Source: Allobosea vaviloviae (lineage in GTDB: Bacteria; Pseudomonadota; Alphaproteobacteria; Rhizobiales; Beijerinckiaceae). Taken from it: a DNA stretch of 64,000 bases. This document shows, piece by piece, positions 9,372-20,252 of the stretch (positions within the stretch are counted from its first letter, which is position 1; each line of letters starts with the position of its first letter). The stretch is taken from the NCBI RefSeq assembly GCF_001298265.1, contig NZ_LGSZ01000025.1, positions 124,001 to 188,000 of the forward strand. Direction: 5' to 3'. Made by a program: the position numbers and the translations under genes. The notes under the pieces were generated by a model. That model did not search any database. It was not told the DNA's origin and was given only the letters and a program-made list of their open reading frames with translations.

Positions 9372-9775
9372 TGACCGCACCCTTGTCCGTCGGTTCCGTT
9401 CAAGGCGCGCCGCGCCTGCTGCTGCGGGTGGAGGCGCTCATGCTGGGTCTGCTCAGCATCTGGCTGTTCCACAGGTCGGGGGCTTCGTGGTGGCTCTTCG
9501 GCAGCTTGATTCTGGCGCCTGACCTAACGATGCTGGGCTATCTCGCCGGTCCACGTTTCGGCGCAGCATGCTACAACGCCGGCCATACGCTGCTATGGTC
9601 CGGCCTTCTCGTGATCATCGGCTGGGGCACTCAAGCCCCCCTTGCCGTCGCCCTCGCCTTGATCTGGGCCGCTCATATCGGCATCGACAGGGCGATTGGC
9701 TATGGCCTGAAATATCCTGGCGCGTTCAATCACACGCATCTGGGATCGATCGGCCGGCCCGGAAAGGTCCAGTGA
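9371..9775 (+). CDS. DUF4260 family membrane protein
   Basis: A 134-residue, four-helix membrane protein matching the DUF4260 pattern: '[18 protein letters not shown]', '[16 protein letters not shown]', 'YNAGHTL' and '[14 protein letters not shown]'. Its function is unknown. It overlaps the yejA-like stop by one base (TGATG) and precedes the permease gene by 4 bases, so it is embedded in the transporter operon although DUF4260 is not a transporter component. GTG 9368 is an alternative start. Confidence 0.85.
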   Translation: MTAPLSVGSVQGAPRLLLRVEALMLGLLSIWLFHRSGASWWLFGSLILAPDLTMLGYLAGPRFGAACYNAGHTLLWSGLLVIIGWGTQAPLAVALALIWAAHIGIDRAIGYGLKYPGAFNHTHLGSIGRPGKVQ

Positions 9776-9779
9776 GCGC

Positions 9780-10865
9780 ATGCTGAGCTATATCGCGCGG
9801 CGCCTCGCGCTCATGGTTCCGACGCTGTTCGGCATCCTGCTGATCTCCTTCGTCATCGTGCAGTTCGCGCCCGGCGGGCCGGTCGAGCGCGTGATCTCGC
9901 AGCTGCAGAACCCCAACAGCGGCGCGTCCGACCGGGTCGGCGGCGGCTCCGGCGGCGATGCCGGCACGCAATCCGCCGATTCCTCCTATCGCGGTGCGCA
10001 AGGTCTCGACCCCGCCTTCATCAAGGAGCTCGAAAAGCAGTTCGGTTTCGACAAGCCGGCGCCTGAGCGCTTCTGGAAGATGCTGGGCGACTATGTCCGC
10101 TTCGACTTCGGGCGCAGCTATTTCCGCGATGCGCCGGTTCTGCAGCTGATCAAGGAGAAGCTGCCGGTCTCGATCTCGCTGGGCCTGTGGATGACGCTGC
10201 TGTCCTACGCGATCTCGATACCGCTCGGCATCCGCAAGGCGGTGAAGGACGGCTCGCGCTTCGACACCTGGACCAGCGCGGTCGTCATCGTCGGCTACGC
10301 GATCCCGGGCTTCCTCTTCGCGATCCTGCTGATCGTGCTGTTCGCCGGCGGCTCGTTCTGGCAGGTCTTCCCGCTGCGGGGGCTCTATTCCGATAATTTC
10401 TCGGAGCTCTCCTTCTTCGGAAAGATCGCCGATTATCTCTGGCACATCGCCCTGCCGGTCACCGCGATGGCGCTGGGAGCGTTTGCGACCTCGACGCTGC
10501 TGACCAAAAACTCGTTCCTCGACGAGATCAGGAAGCAATATGTCCTGACCGCGCGGATGAAGGGCCTGTCCGAGCGCGGCGTGCTCTATGGGCACGTCTT
10601 TCGCAACGCGATGCTGATCGTGATCGCAGGCTTCCCCGGCGCCTTCGTGCATGCGCTCTTCGCAGGCTCGCTTCTGATCGAGACGATCTTCTCGCTCGAC
10701 GGGCTCGGGCTGTTGTCCTTCGAGGCGATCGTCAACCGCGACTACCCGGTCGTCTTCGCCAATCTCTACATCTTCTCGCTGATCGGCCTCGTCGTGCACC
10801 TCATCACCGACCTCACCTATACCTGGGTCGATCCCCGCATCGATTTCGAGACGCGGGAGACCTGA
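9780..10865 (+). CDS. ABC transporter permease (YejB-like)
   Basis: A 361-residue inner-membrane permease. The N-terminus '[24 protein letters not shown]' is the typical first helix of DppB/YejB permeases, followed by a long periplasmic loop with a Gly/Ser-rich insert (about residues 40-75). The C-terminal transport domain has five more helices and the ATPase-coupling 'EAA' region '[24 protein letters not shown]'. It forms the channel together with the next gene. Confidence 0.92.
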   Translation: MLSYIARRLALMVPTLFGILLISFVIVQFAPGGPVERVISQLQNPNSGASDRVGGGSGGDAGTQSADSSYRGAQGLDPAFIKELEKQFGFDKPAPERFWKMLGDYVRFDFGRSYFRDAPVLQLIKEKLPVSISLGLWMTLLSYAISIPLGIRKAVKDGSRFDTWTSAVVIVGYAIPGFLFAILLIVLFAGGSFWQVFPLRGLYSDNFSELSFFGKIADYLWHIALPVTAMALGAFATSTLLTKNSFLDEIRKQYVLTARMKGLSERGVLYGHVFRNAMLIVIAGFPGAFVHALFAGSLLIETIFSLDGLGLLSFEAIVNRDYPVVFANLYIFSLIGLVVHLITDLTYTWVDPRIDFETRET

Positions 10866-10866
10866 G

Positions 10867-12042
10867 ATGAGCGACACGCTGATCGACGCGCCACCGCACG
10901 CCCTGCGCGGCGAGACGCCCCTGGCCCCACCCGAGGTGAACCAGGGCTGGCTCAAGCTCTCGCCGATCAACCGGCGGCGCCTGAACAACTTCAAGGCCAA
11001 CAGGCGGGGCTGGTGGTCGCTCTGGATCTTCCTGATCCTGTTCGTGCTCTCGCTCTTTGCGGAGTTCCTGGCGAACGACCGGCCTCTCCTCGTGCGCTAC
11101 AAGGGGGAGTGGCTGTTTCCGGTCGCGGTGAACTATCCGGAAGAGAAGTTCGGCGGCTTCCTCGCCACGACCGATTATCGCGACCCGGTCATCGCCAAGG
11201 AGATCGGCGCCAACGGCTTCGCGATCTGGCCGCCGATCCGCTACAGCTTCCGCACCCACAACCTCGACCTGCCGGTGCCGGCGCCCGCCCCGCCGACCTG
11301 GATGCTGCGGGACGAGCAGTGCAAGGGCATCGCCGAGCGGACCGGCGGCTCGGGCTGCCGCGACCTCGAATGGAACTGGCTCGGCACCGACGACCAGGGC
11401 CGCGACGTGGTCGCGCGGCTGATCTACGGTTTCCGCATCTCTATCCTGTTCGGGCTGATCCTGTGCGGGATATCCTCGGTGATCGGCATCGCGGCCGGGG
11501 CGATCCAGGGCTATTTCGGCGGCTGGACCGACCTGATCTTCCAGCGCGTCATCGAGATCTGGACCTCGATCCCGGCGCTCTACCTGCTGATCATCGTCGC
11601 GGCGATCATCACGCCGAGCTTCTTCGTACTGCTCGGCATCCTCCTGCTGTTCTCCTGGGTCGCGCTGGTGGGCGTGGTGCGGGCGGAGTTCCTGCGGGCG
11701 CGCAACTTCGAATATGTCCGCGCCGCGCGCGCGCTCGGGCTTTCCAACCGCGCGATCATGATCAAGCACCTGCTGCCCAACGCGATGGTGGCGACGCTGA
11801 CCTTCCTGCCCTTCATCCTGAACGGCTCGATCACCACCCTGACCTCGCTCGACTTTCTCGGCTTCGGCCTGCCACCCGGCTCGCCCTCGCTGGGAGAGCT
11901 TCTGGCGCAGGGCAAGTCGAACCTGCAGGCGCCCTGGCTCGGCCTGTCGGGCTTCATCGTGATCGCACTGATGCTGTCGCTGCTGATCTTCATCGGCGAG
12001 GCGGTCCGCGACGCGTTCGACCCGCGGAAGACGTTCGCGTGA
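10867..12042 (+). CDS. ABC transporter permease (YejE-like)
   Basis: A 391-residue permease, the partner of the preceding gene. The N-terminal cytoplasmic part 'LSPINRRRLNNFKANRRGWWSLW' leads into the first helix. A large periplasmic segment with 'LGTDDQGRDVVARLIYGFRISI' follows, which is the DppC/YejE signature, then five helices with the coupling motif 'YVRAARALGLSNRAIMIKHLLPNA'. It starts one base after the previous stop. In the usual order the ATPase gene would follow directly; here a toxin-antitoxin pair intervenes. Confidence 0.92.
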   Translation: MSDTLIDAPPHALRGETPLAPPEVNQGWLKLSPINRRRLNNFKANRRGWWSLWIFLILFVLSLFAEFLANDRPLLVRYKGEWLFPVAVNYPEEKFGGFLATTDYRDPVIAKEIGANGFAIWPPIRYSFRTHNLDLPVPAPAPPTWMLRDEQCKGIAERTGGSGCRDLEWNWLGTDDQGRDVVARLIYGFRISILFGLILCGISSVIGIAAGAIQGYFGGWTDLIFQRVIEIWTSIPALYLLIIVAAIITPSFFVLLGILLLFSWVALVGVVRAEFLRARNFEYVRAARALGLSNRAIMIKHLLPNAMVATLTFLPFILNGSITTLTSLDFLGFGLPPGSPSLGELLAQGKSNLQAPWLGLSGFIVIALMLSLLIFIGEAVRDAFDPRKTFA

Positions 12043-12079
12043 GGGATGTGGTATGATCGGGGCAGTCAGGAGCGAGGCG

Positions 12080-12319
12080 ATGAACAAGATCGTGAGGGAG
12101 CACTATCCAGTCGAGAAGCTGCCAGAGGATTTGCGCGCGGAGCTTGGGCTGACTCAGACAGTCACAGTCACGATCGAACCGGAGATTCGCTCACGTCAGA
12201 ACGATCTGTTGGTGCGGCAAGCCATTGAGCAACTCAGAGCTCATCGAGCCCGATTGCCGGTTGCGCCCTCAGATTCAGTTGAACGCGTGAGCAGGCTGCG
12301 GGACGAATGGGACAGGTGA
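12080..12319 (+). CDS. Putative antitoxin of a PIN-domain toxin-antitoxin pair
   Basis: A 79-residue protein starting 'MNKIVREHYPVEKLPEDLR'. The N-terminal half looks like a short DNA-binding segment and the C-terminal half ('LVRQAIEQLRAHRARL', then acidic/basic '...VSRLRDEWDR') is helical, as expected for a toxin-wrapping tail. I cannot assign a named antitoxin family; the call rests mainly on the 13-base overlap with the downstream PIN gene. An upstream in-frame start at 12053 is possible. Its base composition looks lower in GC than the permease before it. Confidence 0.65.
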   Translation: MNKIVREHYPVEKLPEDLRAELGLTQTVTVTIEPEIRSRQNDLLVRQAIEQLRAHRARLPVAPSDSVERVSRLRDEWDR

Positions 12320-12846
12320 AGGCCCGCCATCTCATTTACCTCGATGCATGTGCAATCATCGAAATTCTTGAAAAACGGACAGCCGAAGCCAGCGCGCTCA
12401 ATGCCTTGCTAAGCGTTGCTGCCGGAAATCCAACCCATCTGCTGACCAGCGAACTCACTCTTACCGAAGTGCTGGTCGAACCGATACGGGGACTTATGGA
12501 CGTTACGCCGTGGCAAGAGGGTGCCCCGTTCAGCCGCGATCATCACGATTGGTATCTCTCCAACCTGACCGAAGACAGCGTCCTGATCCGGACGGTACCC
12601 GTTGTTAGGTCCGTCTTGACGAGAGCCGCTCTCATGAGAGCCCGCGTAAAATCTCTGCGCGCGCCCGATGCCATTCACACCGCCACAGCTTACGAATCCG
12701 GCTGCACTCATTTCGTTACCGGCGACGAGCGTTTGGTAAAGTCCATTGAAAGAGACCCTGCCTGGCAACAAGCTCTCAACAAGTTTGATTTCGTGCCGCT
12801 TGAGGCAACTGCGATAGAAGCTCTAATACGGCAGTTCGACTCTTGA
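12307..12846 (+). CDS. PIN-domain ribonuclease toxin
   Basis: A 179-residue PIN-domain protein. The acidic catalytic residues are all present: Asp13 in 'LIYLDACAIIEILE', Glu54 in 'LTLTEVLVEP', Asp121 in 'RAPDAIHTATA' and Asp140 in 'FVTGDERL'. PIN toxins cleave RNA with Mg2+ and are neutralised by their partner antitoxin. The codons look more AT-rich than those of the surrounding transporter genes, suggesting acquisition. Its TGA overlaps the TTG start of the next ATPase gene, so it has become translationally joined to the transporter operon. Confidence 0.88.
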   Translation: MGQVKARHLIYLDACAIIEILEKRTAEASALNALLSVAAGNPTHLLTSELTLTEVLVEPIRGLMDVTPWQEGAPFSRDHHDWYLSNLTEDSVLIRTVPVVRSVLTRAALMRARVKSLRAPDAIHTATAYESGCTHFVTGDERLVKSIERDPAWQQALNKFDFVPLEATAIEALIRQFDS

Positions 12847-14474
12847 CCCGCTCCCCCCTTCTCTCCGTCCAGGATCTCTCCGTCGCCTTCCACCAGGGCG
12901 GACGCGAGACGCTGGCCGTCGACCGTGTCTCCTTCGACCTCGCTAAGGGCGAGACGCTCGCCATCGTCGGCGAGTCGGGCTCGGGCAAGTCGGTCTCGGC
13001 GCTGTCGATCCTCAAGCTCTTGAACTATCCGTCCGCCTCGCACCCGTCCGGCAAGGTGCTGTTCAACGGGCAGGATCTGATCGCCGCCGACGAGGACGCG
13101 ATGCGCAAGGTGCGCGGCAACGACATCACCATGGTGTTCCAGGAGCCGATGACCTCGCTCAACCCGCTGCACACGATCGCGCGGCAGATCGGCGAGATCC
13201 TCGAACTGCACAAGGGCTTGCGGGGCGAGGCTGCGCGGGCACGCACGCTCGAACTGCTGGCGCTGGTCGGCATCCGTGACGCGGAGAGCCGGCTCGATGC
13301 CTATCCGCACCAGCTCTCCGGTGGCCAGCGCCAGCGCGTGATGATCGCGATGGCACTCGCCAACGAGCCGGACTTGCTGATCGCCGACGAGCCGACCACG
13401 GCGCTCGACGTCACCGTGCAGGCGCAGATCCTCGCGCTGCTGAAGGAGTTGCAGGGCCGGCTCGGCATGGCGATGCTGTTCATCACCCATGATCTCGGCA
13501 TCGTCAGGCGCATCGCCGACCGGGTCTGCGTGATGCTGAAGGGCAAGATCGTCGAGCAAGGGCCGGTAGCCGAGATCTTCGGCCATCCGCAGCACGAATA
13601 TACCAGGCGCCTGCTCGCCGCCGAGCCGAAAGGCCGCCCCGCGCCCATCGCGGCGGATGCCGCGACCCTGCTCGAGGCCGGGCCGATCAAGGTCTGGTTC
13701 CCGATCAAGACGGGCTTCCTGCGCAAGACGACCGGTCATGTGAAGGCGGTCGACGGCATCGCGGTGACCGTTCGGGAGGGCGAGACGCTCGGCGTCGTCG
13801 GGGAATCCGGCTCGGGCAAGACGACGCTGGGTCTCGCCATCCTCAGGCTGATCTCGTCGGAGGGGCCGATCGCCTTTCTCGGCGACCGTATCGATGGGCT
13901 GACGAGTTCGCAGGTCCGGCCGAAGCGAAAAGACCTCCAGGTCGTGTTCCAAGACCCCTACGGCTCACTGTCGCCGCGCATGTCGGTGGCTGAGATCGTC
14001 GCGGAAGGTCTGACGGTCCAGGCGAAGCAACAGAGCTACGCGCAACGCCGCGAGGTGGTGGCGCAGGCGTTGAGCGACGTCGGGCTCGATCCGTCCGCCA
14101 TGGACCGCTATCCGCACGAATTCTCAGGCGGCCAGCGCCAGCGCATCGCCATCGCGCGCGCCATGGCGCTCGATCCGAAGTTCATCGTGCTGGACGAGCC
14201 GACCTCGGCGCTGGACATGTCGGTTCAGGTCCAGATCGTCGAATTGCTGCGCGATCTGCAGGCGCGTCGCAGGCTCGGCTATCTCTTCATCAGCCACGAC
14301 CTCAAGGTCGTCAGGGCGATGGCGCATCGCGTGCTGGTGATGCAGAACGGCAAAGTCGTCGAGGAGGGGCCGGCCGAGACGATCTTCTCGCAGCCGCGCG
14401 AGCCCTACACGCAGGCGCTGCTAGCGGCGGCCCTCAACCTCGAGCCGGCAGGAAGCGCCGCCGTGAGGGATTGA
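12843..14474 (+). CDS. ABC transporter with duplicated ATP-binding domains (YejF-like)
   Basis: A 543-residue fusion of two ATPase domains. Domain 1 (about residues 1-265) has Walker A '[10 protein letters not shown]', signature 'LSGGQRQRV' and Walker B 'LLIADEPTT'. Domain 2 (about 280-530) has '[11 protein letters not shown]', 'FSGGQRQRI' and 'FIVLDEPTS'. Both look catalytically complete. It energises the peptide transporter encoded upstream. The only sensible start is TTG 12843, overlapping the PIN toxin stop; a TTG here may reflect rebuilding of the 5' end after the toxin-antitoxin pair arrived. Confidence 0.92.
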   Translation: MTRSPLLSVQDLSVAFHQGGRETLAVDRVSFDLAKGETLAIVGESGSGKSVSALSILKLLNYPSASHPSGKVLFNGQDLIAADEDAMRKVRGNDITMVFQEPMTSLNPLHTIARQIGEILELHKGLRGEAARARTLELLALVGIRDAESRLDAYPHQLSGGQRQRVMIAMALANEPDLLIADEPTTALDVTVQAQILALLKELQGRLGMAMLFITHDLGIVRRIADRVCVMLKGKIVEQGPVAEIFGHPQHEYTRRLLAAEPKGRPAPIAADAATLLEAGPIKVWFPIKTGFLRKTTGHVKAVDGIAVTVREGETLGVVGESGSGKTTLGLAILRLISSEGPIAFLGDRIDGLTSSQVRPKRKDLQVVFQDPYGSLSPRMSVAEIVAEGLTVQAKQQSYAQRREVVAQALSDVGLDPSAMDRYPHEFSGGQRQRIAIARAMALDPKFIVLDEPTSALDMSVQVQIVELLRDLQARRRLGYLFISHDLKVVRAMAHRVLVMQNGKVVEEGPAETIFSQPREPYTQALLAAALNLEPAGSAAVRD

Positions 14475-14476
14475 GC

Positions 14477-15694
14477 ATGGCGCGCGCAATCCTGATCGTG
14501 CTCGATTCCGTCGGCTGCGGCGGGGCGCAAGACGCGCATCTCTATGGCGACACCGGCTCCGACACGCTCGGCCATATCGCGCAGGCCTGTTTCGAGGGCC
14601 GCGGCGACCGCCCGGGCCTGCGCATCGGGCCCCTAGCCCTGCCGAACCTCGTCCGGCTCGGACTCGCCCACGCCTACGAGGCTTCGACGGGCCGGCCGCT
14701 GGCAGGCGCCGTGAAGCCCGCCGCGCCCGGGGGACGGGCGGGCTACGGCGTCGAGATCAGCCAGGGCAAGGATACGCCGTCCGGCCATTGGGAGATCGCG
14801 GGCTGCCCCGTGCCGTTCAAATGGGGTTACTTTACCGCGTTGGAGAATTCCTTCCCGCCGGACCTCGTCGCCGGGATCATCCGCGAAGGCGCCCTGCCCG
14901 GCATCCTCGGCAACAGGCACGCCTCGGGTACCGCGATCATCGACGATCTTGCCGAGGAGCATATCCGCACCGGCAAGCCGATCTGCTACACCTCGGTCGA
15001 TTCCGTTCTGCAGATCGCCGCGCATGAGGAGCATTTCGGGCTCGAGCGGCTGTATGCGCTCTGCCGCAAGGTGCGGGTTCTGGTCGATCCCTTGAGGATC
15101 GGGCGCGTCATCGCGCGGCCCTTCGTCGGAACGGCCGAGACCGGCTTTACCCGCACTGGCAACCGCAAGGATTTCGCTATCCCGCCGCCCGACGAGACGA
15201 TCCTGGACCGGCTCCCCGCGCGCGGACGCACGGTGATCACCGTCGGCAAGATCGGCGACATCTTCGCTCATCGCTCGACTGGCGACGAGATCAAGCCCTT
15301 CGGCAATGCGGCGATGTTCGACGCGGCGCTCGCGGCCTGGGAACGCCTGCCCGATGGCGGCTTCTGCTTCGTCAACCTCGTCGATTTCGACACGGAGTAC
15401 GGACATCGCCGCGACGTGCCCGGCTATGCGGCGGCGCTGGAAGCGTTCGATGCGATGCTGCCGCGCCTGGAGGCCGCACTGCGGCCGGGCGATCTCGCGG
15501 TGATCACCGCCGACCACGGCAACGATCCGACCTGGCCCGGCACCGACCATACCCGCGAGCATGTGCCGATCCTGGCCTTCGGCCCAGGCATTGCGCCCGC
15601 GCCGCTCGGCCGGCGCGAGAGCTTCGCCGACATCGCAGCCACGCTCGGCGACTGGCTCGGCGTCGGCAAGGTCGGGCCGGGCAAGGCCTGGTAA
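14477..15694 (+). CDS. deoB: Phosphopentomutase
   Basis: A 405-residue alkaline-phosphatase-superfamily mutase interconverting (deoxy)ribose 1- and 5-phosphate in nucleoside salvage. Metal and active-site motifs are present: '[13 protein letters not shown]' at the N-terminus, '[11 protein letters not shown]', '[10 protein letters not shown]', '[11 protein letters not shown]' and the C-terminal '[16 protein letters not shown]'. ATG 14477 is 2 bases past the ATPase stop (TTG 14471 is also in frame), so it is probably expressed from the transporter operon. Confidence 0.95.
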   Translation: MARAILIVLDSVGCGGAQDAHLYGDTGSDTLGHIAQACFEGRGDRPGLRIGPLALPNLVRLGLAHAYEASTGRPLAGAVKPAAPGGRAGYGVEISQGKDTPSGHWEIAGCPVPFKWGYFTALENSFPPDLVAGIIREGALPGILGNRHASGTAIIDDLAEEHIRTGKPICYTSVDSVLQIAAHEEHFGLERLYALCRKVRVLVDPLRIGRVIARPFVGTAETGFTRTGNRKDFAIPPPDETILDRLPARGRTVITVGKIGDIFAHRSTGDEIKPFGNAAMFDAALAAWERLPDGGFCFVNLVDFDTEYGHRRDVPGYAAALEAFDAMLPRLEAALRPGDLAVITADHGNDPTWPGTDHTREHVPILAFGPGIAPAPLGRRESFADIAATLGDWLGVGKVGPGKAW

Positions 15695-15715
15695 GCAAGG
15701 CCGCCAGCCAGCCGT

Positions 15716-17173
15716 TCAGGCTGCCGCGACGCGCTCGCAGAAGGCCGCGACCTCCTCACGGATGCCCCGGGCCTGGGCAGCGAGGGCATTGGCGGAGTCC
15801 TGGACGTTGCGGGCGGCATCGTGGGCGCCTTGGGTCATGGCCTCGAAGCTCTCGACGATGTCGGCGCTGCGCCTGGCCCCCTCGAAGGACATCCGGACCT
15901 GATGGGCGATCTCCGAGGTCGCCTGCTCCTGCTGCTGGACCGAGAGCGAGATCGAATCGGCGACGCGCTCGACATCGCCGATCGCCACAACGATATCGCG
16001 GATCGCCTTCAGCGAGCGCTGGGATGCGTCCTGCATGGCCCCGATCTGGATCGAGACCTCGTCGGTCGCCTTCGCCGTCTCGGCCGACAGAATCTTGACC
16101 TCGCTCGCCACGACGGCGAAGCCGCGACCCATCTCGCCAGCGCGTGCCGCCTCAATCGTCGCGTTGAGTGCGAGCAGGCTGGTCTGTGCAGCGATGCCAC
16201 GGATCAACTCGACCACCGCCCCAACATTTTCGCTGTTGCGGGCCAGATGCTCGATCTCCTCGCTGGCCTTGCGCGCCAGTTCAGACGCTTCCGTCGAGCC
16301 TGCGGCCGACCGTGACATGCTGCGGCCAATCTCACCGATCGACACGGCCAGTTCATCGCTGGCGGCCGAGAGGTGATCGATTCCGAGCATCGTTTCGGAT
16401 GTGGCATCCGAAACGAGCACAGTCTGTTGCCGGGCCTGGTCGGAGGTGCCGATCAGGGCAACGGCACCGCCCTGCATGGTGTCGGCAGATCGGTCGAGAA
16501 CGGCCATCTCCTGCTCCATCCGGCCCCGGAACGCGGCGACGAGTTCGCGCAAGGACTCAGCGCGCCGACCGATCTCCTCGCCGAGGCGTTTTTCGCTCTC
16601 GCCCGCAAGACGTTCCCGCTCGGCAATCTCGCGCGCCAAGGCGAGGCTTTCCTGGTTCAGCAGGAACATGCGTTCCATGATCACGGCGATGGTGGCGAGG
16701 AAGGCCGTCTCCATCACGACGATGACGGCATGCAGCATGACACGCATCAGGCTGCCGCCCTGATAGAAGACGGCCGAAGGCAGGACATATTGCAGGACGA
16801 GATGGTGGGCAGCCGTCAGGGCCGCACCCAGCACGATTGGCCGCCAGTCGCAGAAGCCGGCGAGCAGCGCCAACACTGCGAAATAATACATGTGCATGTC
16901 CGGCTGCCAGGGGTGACCGGCCAGACTGAACACCATGATCGAGACCTGGCCGATCAGCGCAAGCGCCATGAACAGACGGGTGATCGGAGCCGCGCCGCGG
17001 CTGCTGTAGAACAGGAGAGCAGCGGCAGCCAGGACGAACGCCAATGCGACCGACAGGGCTCCGTTCTCGTCGCGCAGCCAGAAGACCAGAGCCAGCACCG
17101 GAACATGCAGGAAAGCCAGACCCAGCAGGACGCAGGCGACGCGCTGCCGAATGATGTCGAGGGTCCAGGTCAT
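15716..17173 (-). CDS. Methyl-accepting chemotaxis protein with a multi-helix membrane sensor
   Basis: A 485-residue chemoreceptor. The N-terminal ~170 residues contain about six hydrophobic segments, with 'GHPWQPDMHMYYFAVLA' and 'AAHHLVLQYVLPS' near residues 85-135; there is no periplasmic ligand domain and no obvious HAMP. A coiled coil (about 175-230) leads into the signalling domain, whose CheA/CheW-binding tip is present ('RGIAAQTSLLALN' and 'GRGFAVVASEV'). The membrane part is probably the sensor. It lacks a C-terminal CheR-tethering pentapeptide. Its start overlaps the stop of the small upstream gene (ATGA), indicating coupled translation. Confidence 0.92.
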   Translation of the reverse strand: MTWTLDIIRQRVACVLLGLAFLHVPVLALVFWLRDENGALSVALAFVLAAAALLFYSSRGAAPITRLFMALALIGQVSIMVFSLAGHPWQPDMHMYYFAVLALLAGFCDWRPIVLGAALTAAHHLVLQYVLPSAVFYQGGSLMRVMLHAVIVVMETAFLATIAVIMERMFLLNQESLALAREIAERERLAGESEKRLGEEIGRRAESLRELVAAFRGRMEQEMAVLDRSADTMQGGAVALIGTSDQARQQTVLVSDATSETMLGIDHLSAASDELAVSIGEIGRSMSRSAAGSTEASELARKASEEIEHLARNSENVGAVVELIRGIAAQTSLLALNATIEAARAGEMGRGFAVVASEVKILSAETAKATDEVSIQIGAMQDASQRSLKAIRDIVVAIGDVERVADSISLSVQQQEQATSEIAHQVRMSFEGARRSADIVESFEAMTQGAHDAARNVQDSANALAAQARGIREEVAAFCERVAAA

Positions 17174-17538
17174 GCTGCCGGATCCGTCACGCGCGCGTCG
17201 AGGCAGCCGTCCAGACCAGCGAGCGCCACGACCAGGATAGCGCCGTCCGGTCTATGGGTCGGAGCAGCCTGCCCATCGGTCGCCACGATGACGATGAAGC
17301 CTGAACGGCCGGAGCGCAGCACCAGATGACCGGCGGCGATGCTGCGGCCCACAGCCTCATCACCGCTGATCCAAGGTGGGAAGACGATGGCGGCAGGCGT
17401 ACGCCGACCCGACGACGCACCAGGCAGAGCCGCCACCGCGACAAAGATGCTGGCGACGAACAGGATGCACACCGCCGCGCGTTCGCGGGCGGACAGTGCC
17501 TGATCCCGGCAAATGGGGATCACGGTTCTCGATGTCAT
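17170..17538 (-). CDS. Small membrane-anchored protein coupled to the chemoreceptor
   Basis: A 122-residue protein with a single hydrophobic segment (about residues 18-38, 'AAVCILFVASIFVAVAAL') and a periplasmic remainder containing 'AAIVFPPWISGDEAVGRS' and 'FIVIVATDG'. I do not recognise a named family. The 4-base overlap with the chemoreceptor start suggests the two products work together, for example as a co-sensor; that is inference. An in-frame start at 17598 exists, but 'MTSRTVIP' at 17538 gives a more normal N-terminus. Confidence 0.68.
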   Translation of the reverse strand: MTSRTVIPICRDQALSARERAAVCILFVASIFVAVAALPGASSGRRTPAAIVFPPWISGDEAVGRSIAAGHLVLRSGRSGFIVIVATDGQAAPTHRPDGAILVVALAGLDGCLDARVTDPAA

Positions 17539-17927
17539 TGGGTGTCCGAAGGTTGAACGACCGCCCGCAAGCCCCCCAGCAGACGAACCCAACTGCATGG
17601 CTCCGGGTTAACGCTTTCCTTAACGTGAACCGTCGCGCTCGATGGCGGCCGATATCTTGAGCCTGCGCGCGCAGGTCGCATCTGCCGTCGAGCAACCCTG
17701 GATTGCGCGTCGGCGACGCAGGCGAGAATGATGCCTGTCGATCTGCCCCCGGCGAAAGTCGCGGCTGGCGAAACAATGGCGAGTGGCGCCAGGGTCGTCG
17801 GCCGGGGCTTATCTGCATCTTGGATGCCTGCCGCCTCAACCATCACTTGCAGGGCGGTAGAGCCTGGTTCCAGGCGAATTGTGCCGCGACATTCCGTCGC
17901 ACAGCTTCCGGTTCTCGGATGAGCTCC
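17539..17927. other. Intergenic region, no gene seen
   Basis: 389 bases between the chemoreceptor unit and the phosphatase gene. Overlapping open frames here lack family features or good start contexts. A pair of TTAA boxes 8 bases apart (17608-17611 and 17620-17623) lies about 70 bases upstream of the 17538 start and resembles a CtrA site with one base too much spacing. infA, which often follows the phosphatase in related genomes, is absent. Confidence 0.5.
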
Positions 17928-18377
17928 TCAGGAGGCGAGCCTGTCCTTGATGCGCCGCATCAATCCGTCTCGCACCTCGCGATAAGCCTCCATCATCTGC
18001 TCCCGCGAACCCTGGACAGCGGTGGGGTCGACGGTGGGCCAATATTCGACAGCGGCCGCGACGGTGCGGGTCAGGTCGAGCGCCTTGTGATGGGCCTCCG
18101 GCGAGAGCGAGACGATGAGGTCGAAGTTGAGCCCCTCCCACTCCTCCAGATCCTCGATCGACTTCGGCTTGTGCTTGTGGGCGTCGATGCCGATCTCGTC
18201 GAGCACGGCGAGCGCGAAGCCGTCGACCTCGCCACGCCGCGCGCCGGCCGACTGGACATAGACCGATCTGCCGAAGAAGTGCTTCGCCATGGCCTCTGCC
18301 ATCGGCGAACGCACTGCGTTGTGAGCGCACATGAACAGCACGCTCTGGACCTTGCTGCGCGAGGCTGGCGGCTCCAA
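17928..18377 (-). CDS. Low-molecular-weight phosphotyrosine phosphatase family protein
   Basis: A 149-residue protein with the LMW-PTP P-loop 'FMCAHNAVRSPMAEA' (Cys-x5-Arg) near the N-terminus and a 'TVDPTA' loop near residue 115 supplying the general-acid Asp. Family members act as tyrosine phosphatases or arsenate reductases; the sequence does not decide. It lies 4 bases after the UPF0262 gene and belongs to the murA-hisD block. The only reasonable start is TTG at 18377, since later candidates fall inside the P-loop strand. Confidence 0.88.
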   Translation of the reverse strand: MEPPASRSKVQSVLFMCAHNAVRSPMAEAMAKHFFGRSVYVQSAGARRGEVDGFALAVLDEIGIDAHKHKPKSIEDLEEWEGLNFDLIVSLSPEAHHKALDLTRTVAAAVEYWPTVDPTAVQGSREQMMEAYREVRDGLMRRIKDRLAS

Positions 18378-18381
18378 GCGC

Positions 18382-18870
18382 TCAGCCCTTCCAGTGCAGC
18401 GCGTAGATCAGGGTGAAGAGTCGCCTGGCCGTGTCGAAATCGATCTCGACCTTGCTGGCGAGACGCTCGACGAGGATGCCGGCCGCCTCATCGTGCAGGC
18501 CGCGTCGGCCCATGTCGATCGCCTCGATCTGCGAGGGCGTCGAGGTGCGGATGGCGGCATAATAGCTCTCGCAGACCATCGCATAGTCCTTGACGATGCG
18601 TCGGAACGGCGTGAGCGACAGGTGGTGGGTGATGACAGGTTCGCCATCCGCCTCCCGGATCTCGAAGACCAGCCGGCGCTCGATCATGGCGAGGTGGGCG
18701 AGATAGGGCCCGCCCTCATGACCCGGCAGCGCAAAATGGTTGCGTTCGATCAGGTCGTAGATCGCGACCGCGCGCTCATGCTCCTGGTCGGCGGAGCCGC
18801 CGCCGAGCGAAGACGGGTCGAGCGTGACGCCGACCAGGCACTGCTTCGTGGTTTGATCGGCTTGGGGCAT
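18382..18870 (-). CDS. UPF0262 family protein
   Basis: A 162-residue conserved alphaproteobacterial protein of unknown function, recognised by '[17 protein letters not shown]', '[13 protein letters not shown]' and '[11 protein letters not shown]'. It lacks signal or membrane segments. It sits between hisD and the phosphatase gene, as in many Rhizobiales. ATG 18868-18870 fits the family N-terminus better than the 9-residue-longer form. Confidence 0.9.
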   Translation of the reverse strand: MPQADQTTKQCLVGVTLDPSSLGGGSADQEHERAVAIYDLIERNHFALPGHEGGPYLAHLAMIERRLVFEIREADGEPVITHHLSLTPFRRIVKDYAMVCESYYAAIRTSTPSQIEAIDMGRRGLHDEAAGILVERLASKVEIDFDTARRLFTLIYALHWKG

Positions 18871-18925
18871 CACACCTCCGGTCCCGCGTCGCGGCAAAGG
18901 TGCCGCGCTCAGCCCGCGGCTGCGC

Positions 18926-20215
<1,290 letters not shown>

Positions 20216-20252
20216 CGCTATCCCCGAAAATCTCTCTGTCGCAGGAAAGGGC

